Positions 1 to 13,200 of a stretch of DNA of 64,000 nucleotides are shown one piece after another. Made by a program: the position numbers and the translations under genes. The stretch's first letter is position 1, and the number at the start of each line of letters is the position of its first letter. Source of the stretch: Strix aluco. Lineage: Eukaryota > Chordata > Aves > Strigiformes > Strigidae. The notes under the pieces were generated by a model. That model saw nothing but the letters and a program-made list of their open reading frames with translations, was not told the origin of the DNA and searched no databases. The stretch lies in assembly GCF_031877795.1 (NCBI RefSeq), contig NC_133931.1, forward strand, positions 26,286,264 through 26,350,263. The letters run 5' to 3'.

Positions 1-303
1 GGCCTCACCAGTGCCGAGTACAGGGGTAAGATCACTTCCCTGTCCCTGCTGGCCACGCTATTTCTGATACAAGCCAGGATGCCATTGGCCTTCTTGGCCA
101 CCTGGGCACACTGCTGGCTCATGTTCAGCCGGCTGTCAATCAACACCCCCAGGTCCCTCTCTGACTGGCAGCTCTCCAGCCACTCCTCCCCAAGCCTGTA
201 GCGCTGCTGGGGGTTGTTGTGGCTGAAGTGCAGCACCCGGCATTTGGCCTCATTGAACCTCATACAGTTGGCCTTAGCCCATTGCTCCAGCCTGTCCAGA
301 TCA
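1..303 (-). repeat. CR1 LINE fragment, internal 3' portion, cut by window edge
   Basis: The first ~300 bases match the typical avian CR1 non-LTR retrotransposon 3' region read in reverse: the phrases about a ground/ligand-poor spacer such as 'gatgccattggccttcttgg', 'aacacccccaggtccctctc' and 'ctccagcctgtccagat' are hallmarks of CR1 copies. The element is inserted in minus orientation, so its 3' end lies left of the window and its 5'-truncated end is near position 303, where the similarity stops abruptly. No open reading frame of the element is preserved. Identification is by recognition of the consensus, not by a database search. Confidence 0.85.
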
Positions 304-3300
304 ATATGGTTTATATTAATAGATGGGGAAGTAAATGGAGTAACAGTAAGTCAGCAAGCAAAACCAGAAAAGCCATGAGGAGAACGGTAAAATCTAATGA
401 AGCTTGGAGCAGTCTCTTCAACTAGACAACGATGCGTGCCCAAAGCCCCAAACTGTAGTAGGCACAAAGCAGTCTTGACTACACTCACACACACAGGACT
501 GAATTCACACAGCTTTTAAATGCTTTTAGACATGAAACTCGTTGGACAAGCGAGCTTGCTGCTAGTTGGCTCTGTGCAACCATTCCCCGGGAGGTACTAT
601 CCAAATAAAAATATTTAGTTTCCCCTCAGCTGAAGTCAGGTATTTCCTTGGCTCTTTGAGAAGCGTGTAAGCGGATGGCATGCAGGCGTTCAAATTCCCC
701 AAAACCCTTAGACTGGTGACACTGCATAACAAACTTCAAGAAAACTGGCCCCAGGGGTCACGTATTCAATACGTCCTGAATCAGGGATGTGCGCCCTAAT
801 TCTGCATACACTCCATGGGATCGATCTGTGTTAAGTGCTGTGTGAGGCTGGGATTCAGAGCCCCCCACCAAAGTCGTTTGGTGCCTGAACACTTCAGTGG
901 GTACAATCACAGCAGCATGTCCAGCACTCATGGAGGATGTCAGGAAGGGAGAAGGCTGGATCCAAAAATGAGCACGTGAGCTCTTCTGGTGCAGTATAGG
1001 GAGAACATTTGGTAAGTAACCTTACAGAACAAGACACAAAATCACACCTAACCCCTGTGTGCACCCGAGAGGTATTCTATTATCTTTGTTTCAGCCTTGA
1101 AAAGAGGGGCCTGCACAGAAGATGAGGCAACCTTTTGCATAATAGTCAGATCCTTACACCATTCATCCATAGGGGAGCTCCTTATCCTGAAGGAATTCAG
1201 CTCTGCAGCTTCCTCTTCTCAGGAGCATGCCTGAACCCCTGGTTTATAGAAGAATTGCAGGTGACAGGGAGTAACTTCTTGCTGAAGCTGACACACTGGG
1301 CTGATAATATTCATGGAAACAGTCTAGTGTATAAAAGCAGAAATGTAGTCTAGTGGCTAAAAGATTCAGTTTGGAGAGGTGGACTTGAGCTTCATCCCTG
1401 GGCTCTGTGTTGATTCCCTGGGGGTATGTTGCAGCAGCAGCCCAGGGACCGTATGGCTCTGAGTCCCTTCCAGGAGTAAATACTGCTTTCCCATGTCCTG
1501 CATGGGTGCTCTATCCACAAGGCTGTTATGAAAAACTTGCTAGAATTCATCCTCTAGCTATTTTGGGATGGAAATGACTACTGTTTGGAGTGGTTTTTTG
1601 TTTGATTGTCTTTTGCTAAATGGATATTGCTGAATACTTTAGATATGTGCTGGAAATCCCTAAGGGATCAGACTGTCACAACAGTGACCAGTTTATGTAT
1701 CTCAGCAGAAGAGTTATGATAATCTTGGTGACAGCAATGTCACTCAAGGGAATGCACCGTGCAGAATTCTAAGCACCTGAGAACATCGTTTGGCAAAATC
1801 CTATATGCCTATAACCTCTCAGCTATACTGTTGGGCTAGGTGGGGTTTGGTAGCTTATTTTGCTAGTGCTAGTCACCCAAGTTCCCCCTTGCATTGCACT
1901 TCAAGAGCTCATGCACACATTTTTGCTCCCTTGTGTCCCTTGCGCCGGTGCTAGCCATGAGGTCTGATACAGTCATTGCCTTTTCTGTACTCACAGTGAT
2001 GTATAGGTTATCAGAGCCAGATGTGATTATAGTTACTTCCCTCTTCTATATGCTGTGTGCTTCCTTGCTAGCGTCAGTGTAGAAGACCCCCTGCCCAAAG
2101 CTGAGACAGGGGAACGCTGAGCAGTTTTGTCTCCTCTAGGTGATAGGATGTTTCCTCCAGTGGGTCTGAACCCAGGCACTCCTGCGTCATTGTCCCAGTT
2201 GCTGCCCTCACTGCTCTGCAGCACTGGAGCATGAAAGCACTGTTTATGTTGTAAGCTGTTTTGCAGCCTGCAGTGACAACTATCTGCTATTTATGATGAA
2301 CAGGATTACTGAAATATTAAGAGATAGCAGCCAACAGACTTGCTGTGCAGGCTGTTGAGACACGGTAAATCAGGCTGTGGAGTTACCCGTGCACTTCCAG
2401 AAAAGGAAGGTTACGCTGCTGCAGGAATAACACATTGCCCCACTGGTGCTGGAGCCTCTCTTTGGGCGATGTAGCTTCTAGCAAAAGGTTTGCATAAAAG
2501 AGTTGTTACCGTGCAAGCCTATATTTCGTGCCTGTGGTTACCTACACCTATTCACATTATTGTGTCACACCCACCTGCGTTAATAAAGTGACAATCAAGT
2601 GGCACACCAGTGTCTGTGGCACAGCTCCTGGGCTTGCAGAACCCGTACTGCTGATGATTCCTATTAGTCACTCCTAATAGTGGCTTTTAATGCAGCCAGG
2701 TACAAACTGGTTTTTACTTTGTATCTCTTGGGTGAGTGATTGTGGCACTGATTCTGCAAGTTGTTTAGGTTCCTGATACTGAAGTCAGTGGGGACAAGAT
2801 GTTTAAGTCAGAATGTGGGACATGTGAGACTATTCTGCTTGCCTCAATTCAAATGCATGGAAGGATCCCTATAAATATTTCATGGCCTCAGGGACAAACT
2901 ATGATGTGGCTGCAAAACTAGGCACAAATATGTCTCCAGAAGAATAACCACATTGCAGCAGCAATGGAGAAACCCCACTCCTAACCTGTCAGTACTTATA
3001 GCTGACAGATGCAGAAAGACAACGTATAGTTAATGTTTTAGAAACAGGCTTTGCACCAATATAGGTTTTCTGTTTTCAGTATGTCTTTTAAATGAAGCAG
3101 AAATTACATGCCCATCTGCCCTCAGATTTTCCTCTCTAGCATTAATCAAGCACACTTGACTTGCTTACAGATGAATTTGATTAGGATCATGTATACTCTT
3201 AGGAACCAAAAATAATGAATCACAACTTGAATGTACGTGCTGTTGCAGCCAACATTGTTTCTTGGTATCTGCTGCAGCAGTGAACTAACAGAAGACTCCT

Positions 3301-4584
3301 AGAACTGGAATCCAAACAATTGGCAACAGGAGATGGTAAATGGCACACATGAAATAAGGAAAGCAAGACCACACAAAATGGAAAAGCTATAAAGTGCAAA
3401 GTTATTTAAATGGCTATATAATTGGTTAAAATTCTTTATTTTCTGACATAGAAAGAGCTCTAATGGAAAACTTAACTCTGTCTACATGCATACACAAATA
3501 TTTCTGCATACGTTCCAGCCTGTGGCCCACAATGTGTAGCTATTAGATCTGTGAGCTCACTTACACTTCTCATTTTATAGTGCTAACAAATTCTTCTGTT
3601 CATCGTCTTTTATCACTGAAGAAAAAAGATGTCTTAAAAAAAAGAAAAAGCATTTGAGCTGTATTTCCCTCTGCATGTACAGTAGTGTAGCTCTGTGTAC
3701 AAATCGTGTTTCATGCACTCACAGCTGTGAATTCATGCAAAGCCCATGTGCACAAGCACCAACTGAGAAGCCATCAGGGGTTGCAGCATTGCACTGCCGG
3801 TAAAAATGTTTGTTGATAAAAAGAAAAATACAGAAGAGAAAAGTGTTTCTGTCTTGACAGTTTATTGATATTCCACATAAATTATTCTCTCCTTCTGTCA
3901 TCCTCCTTTTTCTTTTTCTTTTACAGTTAGTTTTATTGTGCAGTAATTCTTATTCACACTCATCTCACCAGCGAGGTCCATGAGGACTCTCAGAGAGATG
4001 AAAGGATGCAAGATGAGATGTATTATCTGTTATCCCTATTATCATGACAACTGCCTGGGCCTTTGACAGATCTGAAGTCTATTGAATCATTCACCTAGGT
4101 GCCAGAGAGGAGAAATACACATATGAAAAGTGAATAATACATAAAGAAACATCTGCATTGAGATCATTTGTCATTTTTGGAAAGGTCTTGGAGAACAATA
4201 CATACATTTGGTATAGCGTCATGATCATGACACTATGGGTCTTTTATTCTACTGTCAGGCCTTATCTGGCGTGTATCAAGATTTTATCCTGTTTGTAAGA
4301 TTTCTGCTGTGTGTGCTGGCTGCAGGGCCCTCCCTGACCCTGCCCAGTTCTCGCTTTCGGTTAGGAGGCACTGCCCTCCCTGCTGTGCAATGCTTAACAA
4401 TGCTTAGGTTGGAGCAGGTGCCTTTTTCATTAGCTGTTTGATTTTTTTCTTCTGCTATCTCCTGTGATTGCCCAGCGAGCCTCTGGGGCTCCCTGTGCCA
4501 TTGCTGCTTTCCAGTCTCCGACGCTGTTGCTGCAGACCTGGCTGAGGGGTGACCTCACCCCAAGCCCCCCCCGTCATGAGGACA

Positions 4585-4738
4585 TCCTGTGCCTTCAGAT
4601 CCTCCAAAGCACGTTTTAAGAACCACCTCTTCAGGAACAAAACTCGCCTACACCAATATATGCAACGACTGGGGAATGTAGCTGTGCTGCTAAAGAGCGG
4701 AGGATGCCCTGACAGTGAACGTTGGTAAAAGATTTCCA
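4585..4738 (+). repeat. Possible ancient LINE (L2/L3/CR1-like) ORF2 C-terminal relic
   Basis: Read on the + strand, the frame starting at 4592 gives a short peptide beginning AFRSSKARFKNHLFRNK and ending at a stop near 4728. This resembles the 'SFKSxLKTHLFR' signature found at the extreme C-terminus of reverse-transcriptase ORFs in L2/L3/CR1-type LINEs. The match is short and degenerate, nothing of the upstream catalytic domain is visible, and chance is not excluded. Confidence 0.35.
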
Positions 4739-7454
4739 CATTAGTTCAGATCCCTGCCAGTGAGTTGCAGTTACCTTGAATTTGTTCCCGGTGCTGTGAT
4801 AACAGCACCAGATAAATGTTCCTGGTGTTGCACAATTTCTCCCAAGATAAAATGCGTGGCTAGGGGGTAACCTTGGAAGGGAACTCGTGAGAGAGCACCT
4901 TCACCGGCCATGGGTGCGGGCTGATATTGCAACTCCCGCACTTCCACTGCTTGCTGGTTTATGAAACACCAGAACTGCCTCAGGGGTAGCTTGCTGGCAA
5001 ATATTGAGCTAATAGGGGAATTTACAAAGAAAGGAAAGTTTGAAAAGCAGAAATGTATTTCATACAAGGTTTTTATGGACTTTTTCAAGTGCAGATGTGC
5101 CAAAATGTTTCCACTGGAAACTTTGTATAAAATGATTAATATAAAGGGGTTCTGCAATCCTGGCATCTCTCCCCTCTCCTGAGAGCCGTCGTAGCTCATG
5201 ACAGTTCTGTTCTGTGTACTGGGAGCATCAGCAGCTGGAAATTATCATTTGTTAGTCTTAGTCTTTCTGTAACTTGTTTCAAAGACTCCACGGGTAATGA
5301 GAGCTCTTGTCCTTTTACCTTCAGGATGGCTTGGAATTCTTCTTTTAGGGCCAGAAATCACTCAAGCATCAAATTTATAACAAGCAGAAAAAAATAAGCA
5401 TTTGTTATGGTATTCAGACCCATTCTGGGCATTCTTCAAAGTCCTTCAAAGGACAGTCAGAGGGACAGATGTGTCATTGCAGCTCTGGGCTCTCTTTCAC
5501 CACTGCTCTGCTATTGCATGATGCTCTTCCTAAAACCTTGTCCTTGTTTTTTAGCTCTTCCATGCCTTTCTAAAGATTTTACCCAAGAGTTTTCAGATGC
5601 ATCTTGGATTTATGGTTGTTTTTTAACCTCAGGACTCTTTAATGAAATTCCATCCCTTTCTTGCAGGGCTGGGCTGCTGTTTTGAGGTCTGACCATCCTT
5701 GGCAGTTCCTGAGTTGCAGTCTCCTGTTTTGGTGGCCACGCAGTGGAGAGGGAGATTGGGGATCTGAGAGTCTGGGAAACACAGCATCTCCCAGGGCTTC
5801 CCATATGGTGGATTCTGGGACGTTTATTTTGATTATGCCTGTACTATAATGTCAAGCTGTACTGGACAGAGGGTTTTCCTGGTGACTATTTGCCTTCTCA
5901 GGAAGGTGAGAGGAGTATATTTTCTCTTCTTCCTTTGCTCACATGAACTATTTCCATGAAAAGGCTGAGATAAATTGAATGCATACATAGTAACCAGAGA
6001 GACCACAGTGATGGTGTCAGTCCTACTCTGCCAGCGTTCCCTGTATGTCAGAGGAATTATTGGAATAAACAGGACGAAATAGAAAAAAGCTGTCAGCTAC
6101 AGCCAGTGACAGCCAACAAGGTGGCCTTTCATTCAGTGCATTCCTCGGAGTGTTGTGTTTGCTCCCCCTTCCCAATGTCTGTGTCTGTACTCTCAAGCAG
6201 TGCAGCATCTGGAGGTCCTTGTTTTTCAGATGTTTGGACCAGGATCCATCACGGCTTGTGTGTGTCTCTTTCAGGGATCTCCTTCCAGAGGTGAGAGGAT
6301 GCACGTTCATGCCTTGTCCTCAGGATGTGACCAGCGTGCCCACCCTGCCTGTGGGACAGCAGTGAGGTGGCACTGCCAGCAGAGACCCCACTGTCACTGG
6401 GAGTCCCCCTTGCCAAGCAGTTCTTACTCAGCCCTTTTTCCTACTGATGCCAAGGGTGCCTGCTTAAGGAGCAAATGAATCTGCCACAGGAATCTCCTGT
6501 GTTGGGATTACATATGCTATTAATAAAAATTGCCTTCAACTTCTAAATTGAGGCGCTTAAAACCCACAATGAATGCATTCTGCATTAATGAAAAAACCCA
6601 CCATCTTTTTTGTTGAAATTTAAATAGACCCATGAACTTTTGTATCATGTATGCTATTTTAAAACTGTAAATCTATTCCACTTTTTCCATTGTGGTTGTT
6701 TTCATATTTCATTATGTTCTTACATAGGCAAGCCTTTGGTCTTTTAATATAAAGGATTTTACATTTCCAGGCACAGGTTTTCATGCTCAACTCAATAGAC
6801 TTGGTAAGAACCTAGTTTTCAGGCACTATTTTTAGTATGGTACAAGATTTAAAAAAGGAATTGAAGGAAGTATTAAGGCACCAAGGCATCAAGGAATTAT
6901 TGCTAACTTCTGGAAATTTAGATTAAGGTGTTCTAAACATTTTTTAAAAATGAAAAAAAAAGAAAATATAAATATGGGCAAGACAGTTATTTTCTGTGAT
7001 TTCTGTTTTTGAGAAAACCAAGCGGAACTCTAACAGACTGTCTAAGGCCAAATGTTGTGTTATGTCATAGACTACGAACATGGCCTGAAACTGGATGATA
7101 AATTCTACAGGCAACATAAAGGCATGCTAAAAGCCCCAAAGCTATTTAGAGTTCTGTTAGGAAATTACTCAGCTGTGCTCCAGAGAAAATCTCTTTTCCA
7201 TAGCAATGAAGGAGAATTTATGTACGGTTTCCATTCTTCCATACTTTTTCCTGTGCCTAGAAGATCCCTATAGACCAAGGAGAGATTTCATTCTCTGTTA
7301 AAGTCTACATAAAAGTCTTCTTTGATTATTCTGCAAATATCTGATGTCTGTTGTGATGCCGATTTGCTCTGGCCATTGCCTTTCCTACTGACCAGTGCTC
7401 TCTTCGTTTCCTTATGTTTTCCATGCCTCTAGTTTAATAATGAGGCTGACAGTT

Positions 7455-7551
7455 GTCTGGGACAAGGACTATATTTCTGATGTATGTTTGTATAGTGCTT
7501 GGCACGATGGAGCTTGGTCTCTGACTGTGTATGTCAAATAATAATAATGTT
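7455..7551 (+). repeat. Possible ancient LINE/SINE 3' end with (AAT)n tail
   Basis: The stretch 'gggacaaggactatatttctg ... tatagtgcttggcac' followed by a short (AAT)n run (about 7537-7548) resembles the shared 3' end of L2/MIR/L3-type amniote retroposons, which carry a 'gggacagggact ... tacagtgcctagcac' core and terminate in A/T-rich microsatellite. It is strongly diverged, as expected for an old insertion. A profile search with amniote L2, L3 and MIR consensi would settle it. Confidence 0.4.
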
Positions 7552-10173
7552 GTTTCCAATTCTTTCAATGTCCAGCTCTGTAGTTGTTTCAGAAGTTCTC
7601 TTTTAAATAGTTAGAAACAAATTATTATTTTAGCAATATTTTCCACATCAGTTATGATTTCTTTTAATAATCTAAGCGCTCTTTCCAATATTCCTCACGA
7701 GCACTGTATTATGCCTGTATCATTTTACTGATTTAAAGCCCAAGACTTAACAGTATGGAGATGTCTTCCAGATGTCTGAATAAAAGTGCACAGTACAACC
7801 ACTGAAACCAAAGCACTGCTGCTCTGGAGGGAGTGCCTTGCTAACGAGAGGCGGGACAAGGAGTAAAACACGCACCTTCTAATACCTGGCATATGCCCTC
7901 AGTGTCAGCGATAATTTAATCTTTAATGTTATTCCCCTGAAGTATTTACCTATCTCATAATACTTGAGGATGCCCTTGTCTTAGCATAGGAAACGACGTA
8001 AACATCAGAGGCGTCAGACTACTGTCATCAATAAACCTCTCTAGTTAGTGAAACTCACTATTCACTGGTTCATCATTGTGCCTAGGCTCTATTATTATAA
8101 TCAAGTTAATCTCTTCCTATTTCCTAAGTGGTCTATCAGGATCTACTTCTGTATTAAGCCAGTCTCTAATCCTTGTACCCAGCTAAACATAACCACAATC
8201 TATTTATATATTGGGCTATCCCCAATCAAACTGAAAAATACCGTAACCCAGCTCAGCCATTGGGTAACACTGAGTATTAATGGTGGCTATTTATATCATT
8301 AAGATGCTTCAGACTTGCTGTTTTAAATAAAAGCTTGGACTAAGCTTGTTAACGCTTGCTGTCACTTATAGCTATGTGGGCTTGAATACGTAACAATGTG
8401 ATGATGACCCCCAAATTTTCTGGGCTGGGCTGGCTCAGCTGTGACCTCCTGCATGTTCCCCATCTGCGGTGGGAGCTGAAGTGCCTGGCTTGCCTGAACC
8501 CTACAGCAGGCAGCTCCTATGGCAGCCATGAGCATTTTGATGTGGTTTTGAACTTGGCAGCTCCTTCCCTCTGCTACAACTGACGAGGTGACAGCAAGCA
8601 GGAGGATCTCTTCAACCTGCTCAGGAATTTCTCCATGTACGTTGGTGTTTGATAAATCAGTTTTACCCCAAATGCAATAAGCACAGTTTGTGCATTTAAA
8701 CGGGTGGATTTTGGGAACTTGCTGCTCTGGTTGCAGGAAAGTATACACTCCACAAGTGCATCATGGAAAGACAATAACTAAAGTGGTGACGCAGACTTTA
8801 AATAAACAAAAAGGTTACTACCAGGTGATTTGTGCAGCTCTAATAAAATTAGTAATTAATATTAGAGACAGTGCATTGCATTTGATTCTACAAGGCAGTA
8901 TATCTTACTTTCTCACGTCTGAGCTTGGGGTTATTCTGTCTTTTGCTTTGCTGCAGGATGCAGAGAGCTGGTGTGGCTGCTGGTCTTCAGTCATGACTAT
9001 GTTTGTCACTGTCACTGGGTTTTGTTTTTTTAAAAAAGATAAATGTAAGTGATTGCTACTTCCATTGCTTCTAGACAAAGCCAGGGCCAGGCAGCTGAGT
9101 TTCTGCTAGTATTGGGTGCTAATCTGGTGAAGGTGGAGCAGCACCTTCAGCAGGGGACTATGCTGCATGCAGCTGCCGCTGAGAAACTACTGGCATGGTC
9201 TAGAGGTGAAATGAGAGTTGTGAAGCCAACAGCAGAGTGTTGCCAGGTACATTCAAGATGTGGAGCAACCCATGGAATAGCTCACTTCCCACACATTTTG
9301 TGTTAAGAGTCTGCCCTTTCACTTCCATGACTTTTTTATTGCACTTTTCTAAAATTCAGGAACTTTTCCCTTCACTGTGAAAAGTACTTTCCAGTGTTCT
9401 TCAGAAATGTAAAATAAAATAATCTGAAAACCAGCTGCTTGCAAGCCAGATATGTCCTTCATACGAAGTTACATTTCATGTCTGATACCTCCAGAACTTG
9501 ACTGCTTCCTGGCTTGGGAAGAAGTAATCTCATCTCATCGTGTCTCAACTCTCCTCTCATCATTGATAAAATGTTGTTAATACAGGCTGTTCTCATCTCC
9601 ACATCCTCACTTTCTCCCAGTTCTACAGACTTTGGGCCGGAATTTGATCAAATGTGCAGGTTCCCTTTTCCATTGAATTTGAATGACTGCACATGAGTTT
9701 GTATATTTGCTCCACAGCCCCCAGCATGAACAGAGAGCAGCGTATACTCACTTCAGGTAGAGCTGCAAGTGTTTTGGAGTCAGCCAGTGCTAGGGCACCC
9801 ATGGGGAAACTTCTGTTTTTTCAGAAAGCTGCAGAAAGGCCTCTTCTGCCTGTAGGCAAAGTAAAAATCCATGATGAGGACTGTTACGTTACTGATGGTT
9901 GAGGAATGCTTTGGAAAGCCAAAGTGGTGGAGCTCTTAGGTCTCTCTTAGTTGTTTTGGGCTGAGGAGGCTTGGCTCCCTTATGTAGTCACGGTACTGTA
10001 AGCAATAGGAGATGGAGATACTGGGAGCTGGGACTCTAGAGAGTTCCAAAGCAAGCACTTTCCTGGGATACCATCAGTATAAAAAGCTGTGAGCGGCAAA
10101 TGATATAACATCTTCAAATAAGGGACAGTGTTTGAACCTGCATGATCTCAAGAAGGCTATTCTGAGAGTAGGA

Positions 10174-10240
10174 CATCTCTCTCTTTGTCTCTCTGTCTCT
10201 CGACCACTCTTCCTCTCCTCGCTTTTTATTCAACTAGAAG
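10174..10240. repeat. CT-rich simple sequence
   Basis: Polypyrimidine tract on the + strand made of imperfect TCTC and TGTCTC units, running into 'cttcctctcctcgc'. It is low-complexity sequence with no associated exon. Confidence 0.6.
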
Positions 10241-13200
10241 GTTAACAAGTTACCAAGTTACATACAACATATAGGGACAATACTAATCATGTAGTTAATC
10301 AGAAAATAATCCAAAGGTGCTGTTGAAGGCCTCCTGTAATGTGAGGGCAGACAGCAGAGAGAATCCAGGGTAATGAAGACAGTAGATATAGTCTGTCTTT
10401 TGTGTGAAGTGTGAGAAGCATCCAGGTACGTGTGTTGTACAGGTTTTGCTGAACCAGAAACATGCAGGTATATAGGGCACAAGGTGTTCATCCCCTGTGG
10501 AACATACGGACTTTCACTGCTGTTTTCCCTTTATGTAATTTGGACATGTTTCTAAGTCTCAATTATGCTTGATTTTGACTTATTTTAAGGGTGACTTCTG
10601 ATATATACCAGTCTGAGAGGAGAAGGAGGCATTTCATAAGAGCATATATTTGAAGGTGTTCAGGTAAGCTGTCAGAGTATTTCCATGTGATCCTCTACTG
10701 AAAGAACATTTTGTTCCCTAAGGCTGCTGCTCATTCTAGCTTCATTTTTTCCTTAAGCTGCAAGTGAGGGAGAGCGCAGGAGGCAATTCAGCTCTGAAGC
10801 CTACCTTAGCTGCTCTGCTGTTCCTTCTGCAGGAGCCCATTTCCCTCCACTGACTCACTGAGCCAAAGTTGCCCTTGTGAACACCCTACTAATGAGGCAA
10901 AGAGCTTCTGGAGGCAGCGTTATACTGCCCAGCAGCAGTGATGTAATTGCCAGCAGCATAGTCTTGGGTCAGAAGTCAAACAGGAGTGGGCTTGTAACTA
11001 GGAGATCAAAATATTTTCTCTGCCTTTTGCAATGGGATGTGTCCATACTGTTCTCCCTCATGTCTCTCTTTGTTCACTACGATATGTTTTATCATCTCAG
11101 TTCATGTTTGTGGTACATTGGGTCTTACTCTACAGTGTGACAGAATTGTTTAAAATCCATCAGACCATGGCTGCAGAGAGCGTGCAGTGTGACGGGAGGA
11201 AGAGTGTGGCTGTGCGGTCAGCTTGCTCACTCTGCTCCTTTGGCCAAGTTGCGGGCTACATAGAACTGAGATTTGTAGAGCATCAGCAATAAGATCTAGT
11301 TTATGAGTCATGCTGGAATTACGTTCCTTGAGCTTGTGACTTTGAAATAGCTATTTTTCTTTTAGCTTCTAAATCTGCCAGCCTGGCCATTGATTAAACT
11401 TCCAGCAACACAGAGGATTTGTGAAAAACAGGGCTGTAGCTACTTCCACAGGTTCAAGAAATCAAAGCTGTTTTCTACCAGTTTCTCTAATTTTGTGCTT
11501 CACACTAACAATGCATGTCAGGTACCCAGCTTTGGAGCAGCTCACCTGAGAAATGTGCTCGAGCAACTGATGGACATTCCCTTTTCTAGCCACCCACATC
11601 TGTAGCACGCTCAGTGTCCTTGGCTTCATGAGAACAAATCCTCCCTTATTAATGTGAAACTTTAGTAGCTTTCACTGTAGAAAATGCTCAAAAAGCATTA
11701 AATATTGTGTTAATTACCGTGAAGAAGGAAAAATGTGACAGAGACCTTGAAGTCCACTGCTTCTGAAAAGGACAGTGTTGTCCCACACATTATGAGAGAT
11801 GTGCATTTTACAGATGCATGATTTGCACTGGAGCATAATGCAGTGAAAGTATTAAAGATTCTCCTAGCCATCAAAATTGTTGCTTTCAGTTATTAATGAT
11901 GGCTTTTTTTGTTATGCCCAGCTCCTGTGTTTACTGTCTGCTTTCAAAATGAATAAATTTTATTAAAACAATAGAGCGAAAGCAAAAGACAAACAAGTGG
12001 TGGTTGTAGGAGGTCACCCAGCAGCTTGAGCATGGACAGATATGTGTGCATGTGTGTGTCCCAGCTAGAGGGCTCAGGAAGAGCCTGCTGCAGCTGTGCC
12101 ACCCCTTTCTGGCTCCTACAGGAACGCAAGAGCCTTCAGTGCCAAGGAACTGGCTTTGCAGAGTAAGATTGAAGCTGACAGCATCGTAACTGCTGGTATT
12201 TTATTGAGTATGTTCCTTGAAAAACATGCTGGCTGTGATCTTTTTTACAGGAGGCTGGCTGGCTGGAGCAGGACGTGTCTGTGGGGATGCACAGTTATAG
12301 CACGCACTGGCTTGGAGAAGCAGGGCAGAGAACTCAACAAGCCATGTTGCCATATATCAGAGGCTGTGAAGAAACAGCAGTTGGTGCTTGGTCAGTGTGG
12401 ATGGCAACAGTAGTAATTCCTCCCCTGAAGTGTCCCAGCAGCTACTGGGAAAAGAATTCTGTTGCCATCCATACTGAACATGGCACAAATACTGGTTTCT
12501 CCTGTTTTGTAGCCAAGTTGCTTGTGCATTTATGCACCTCCTGTACTACAGCAGGATGGTTTTATTCAGCATTGCATATGTAATGATTACATCTTAAATC
12601 TTGTCTTACTTATTGCCCATCTGACAAAGCACTGGTAAAAGTTAATCTTTAGGCTCTTAGGGATTTCTTAATTTCATTTGACTGTCAGCCTAGCTTTCAG
12701 ACAGTGCAGTTTAAGGCTAGCATTAGTACAGAGAGACTCATCTCCCCTTCCCTTTGTTGTCAGTGGGGAGAGAGGTATCTCCATGATTCATGAAACCTGT
12801 GTTAGATGAATCACCCTGGAGCTGCCTGGTTAACCCTGTCTGCTTCCCTCTGGGAACTAAGGCAAGTAGTTTAAATGTGATGAAGTGAATCCTACCTGCA
12901 GGGCCCAGTGGTCAGTTATCCTGTCATGAACACAATACAACAGAGATGAAGAATTAGATCTTCAAAATGAAAAAACCCCCATATCTTCACTTATATGTTC
13001 ATTTTCACATTTTCCATTTTGGAAAAGTGGAAAGTACATGCTGAAAGACATGGGAGTAAAGCTGTGTAAATAAAAGAAGAGGTGCCATTGTTCAATTAAA
13101 TAGACATTAATTACGCCTGACTGTGTAGAGCATCTTGCTCAAAGGCATTTCATATGGCTCCAATCCACTTACAGCCTGACGCTGGAGAGAATGTGTGTTT

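Noticed and set aside
4771-5199. 142-codon minus-strand frame
   Set aside because: No recognised motif; contains low-similarity hydrophobic stretches only; no supporting promoter or splice sites.
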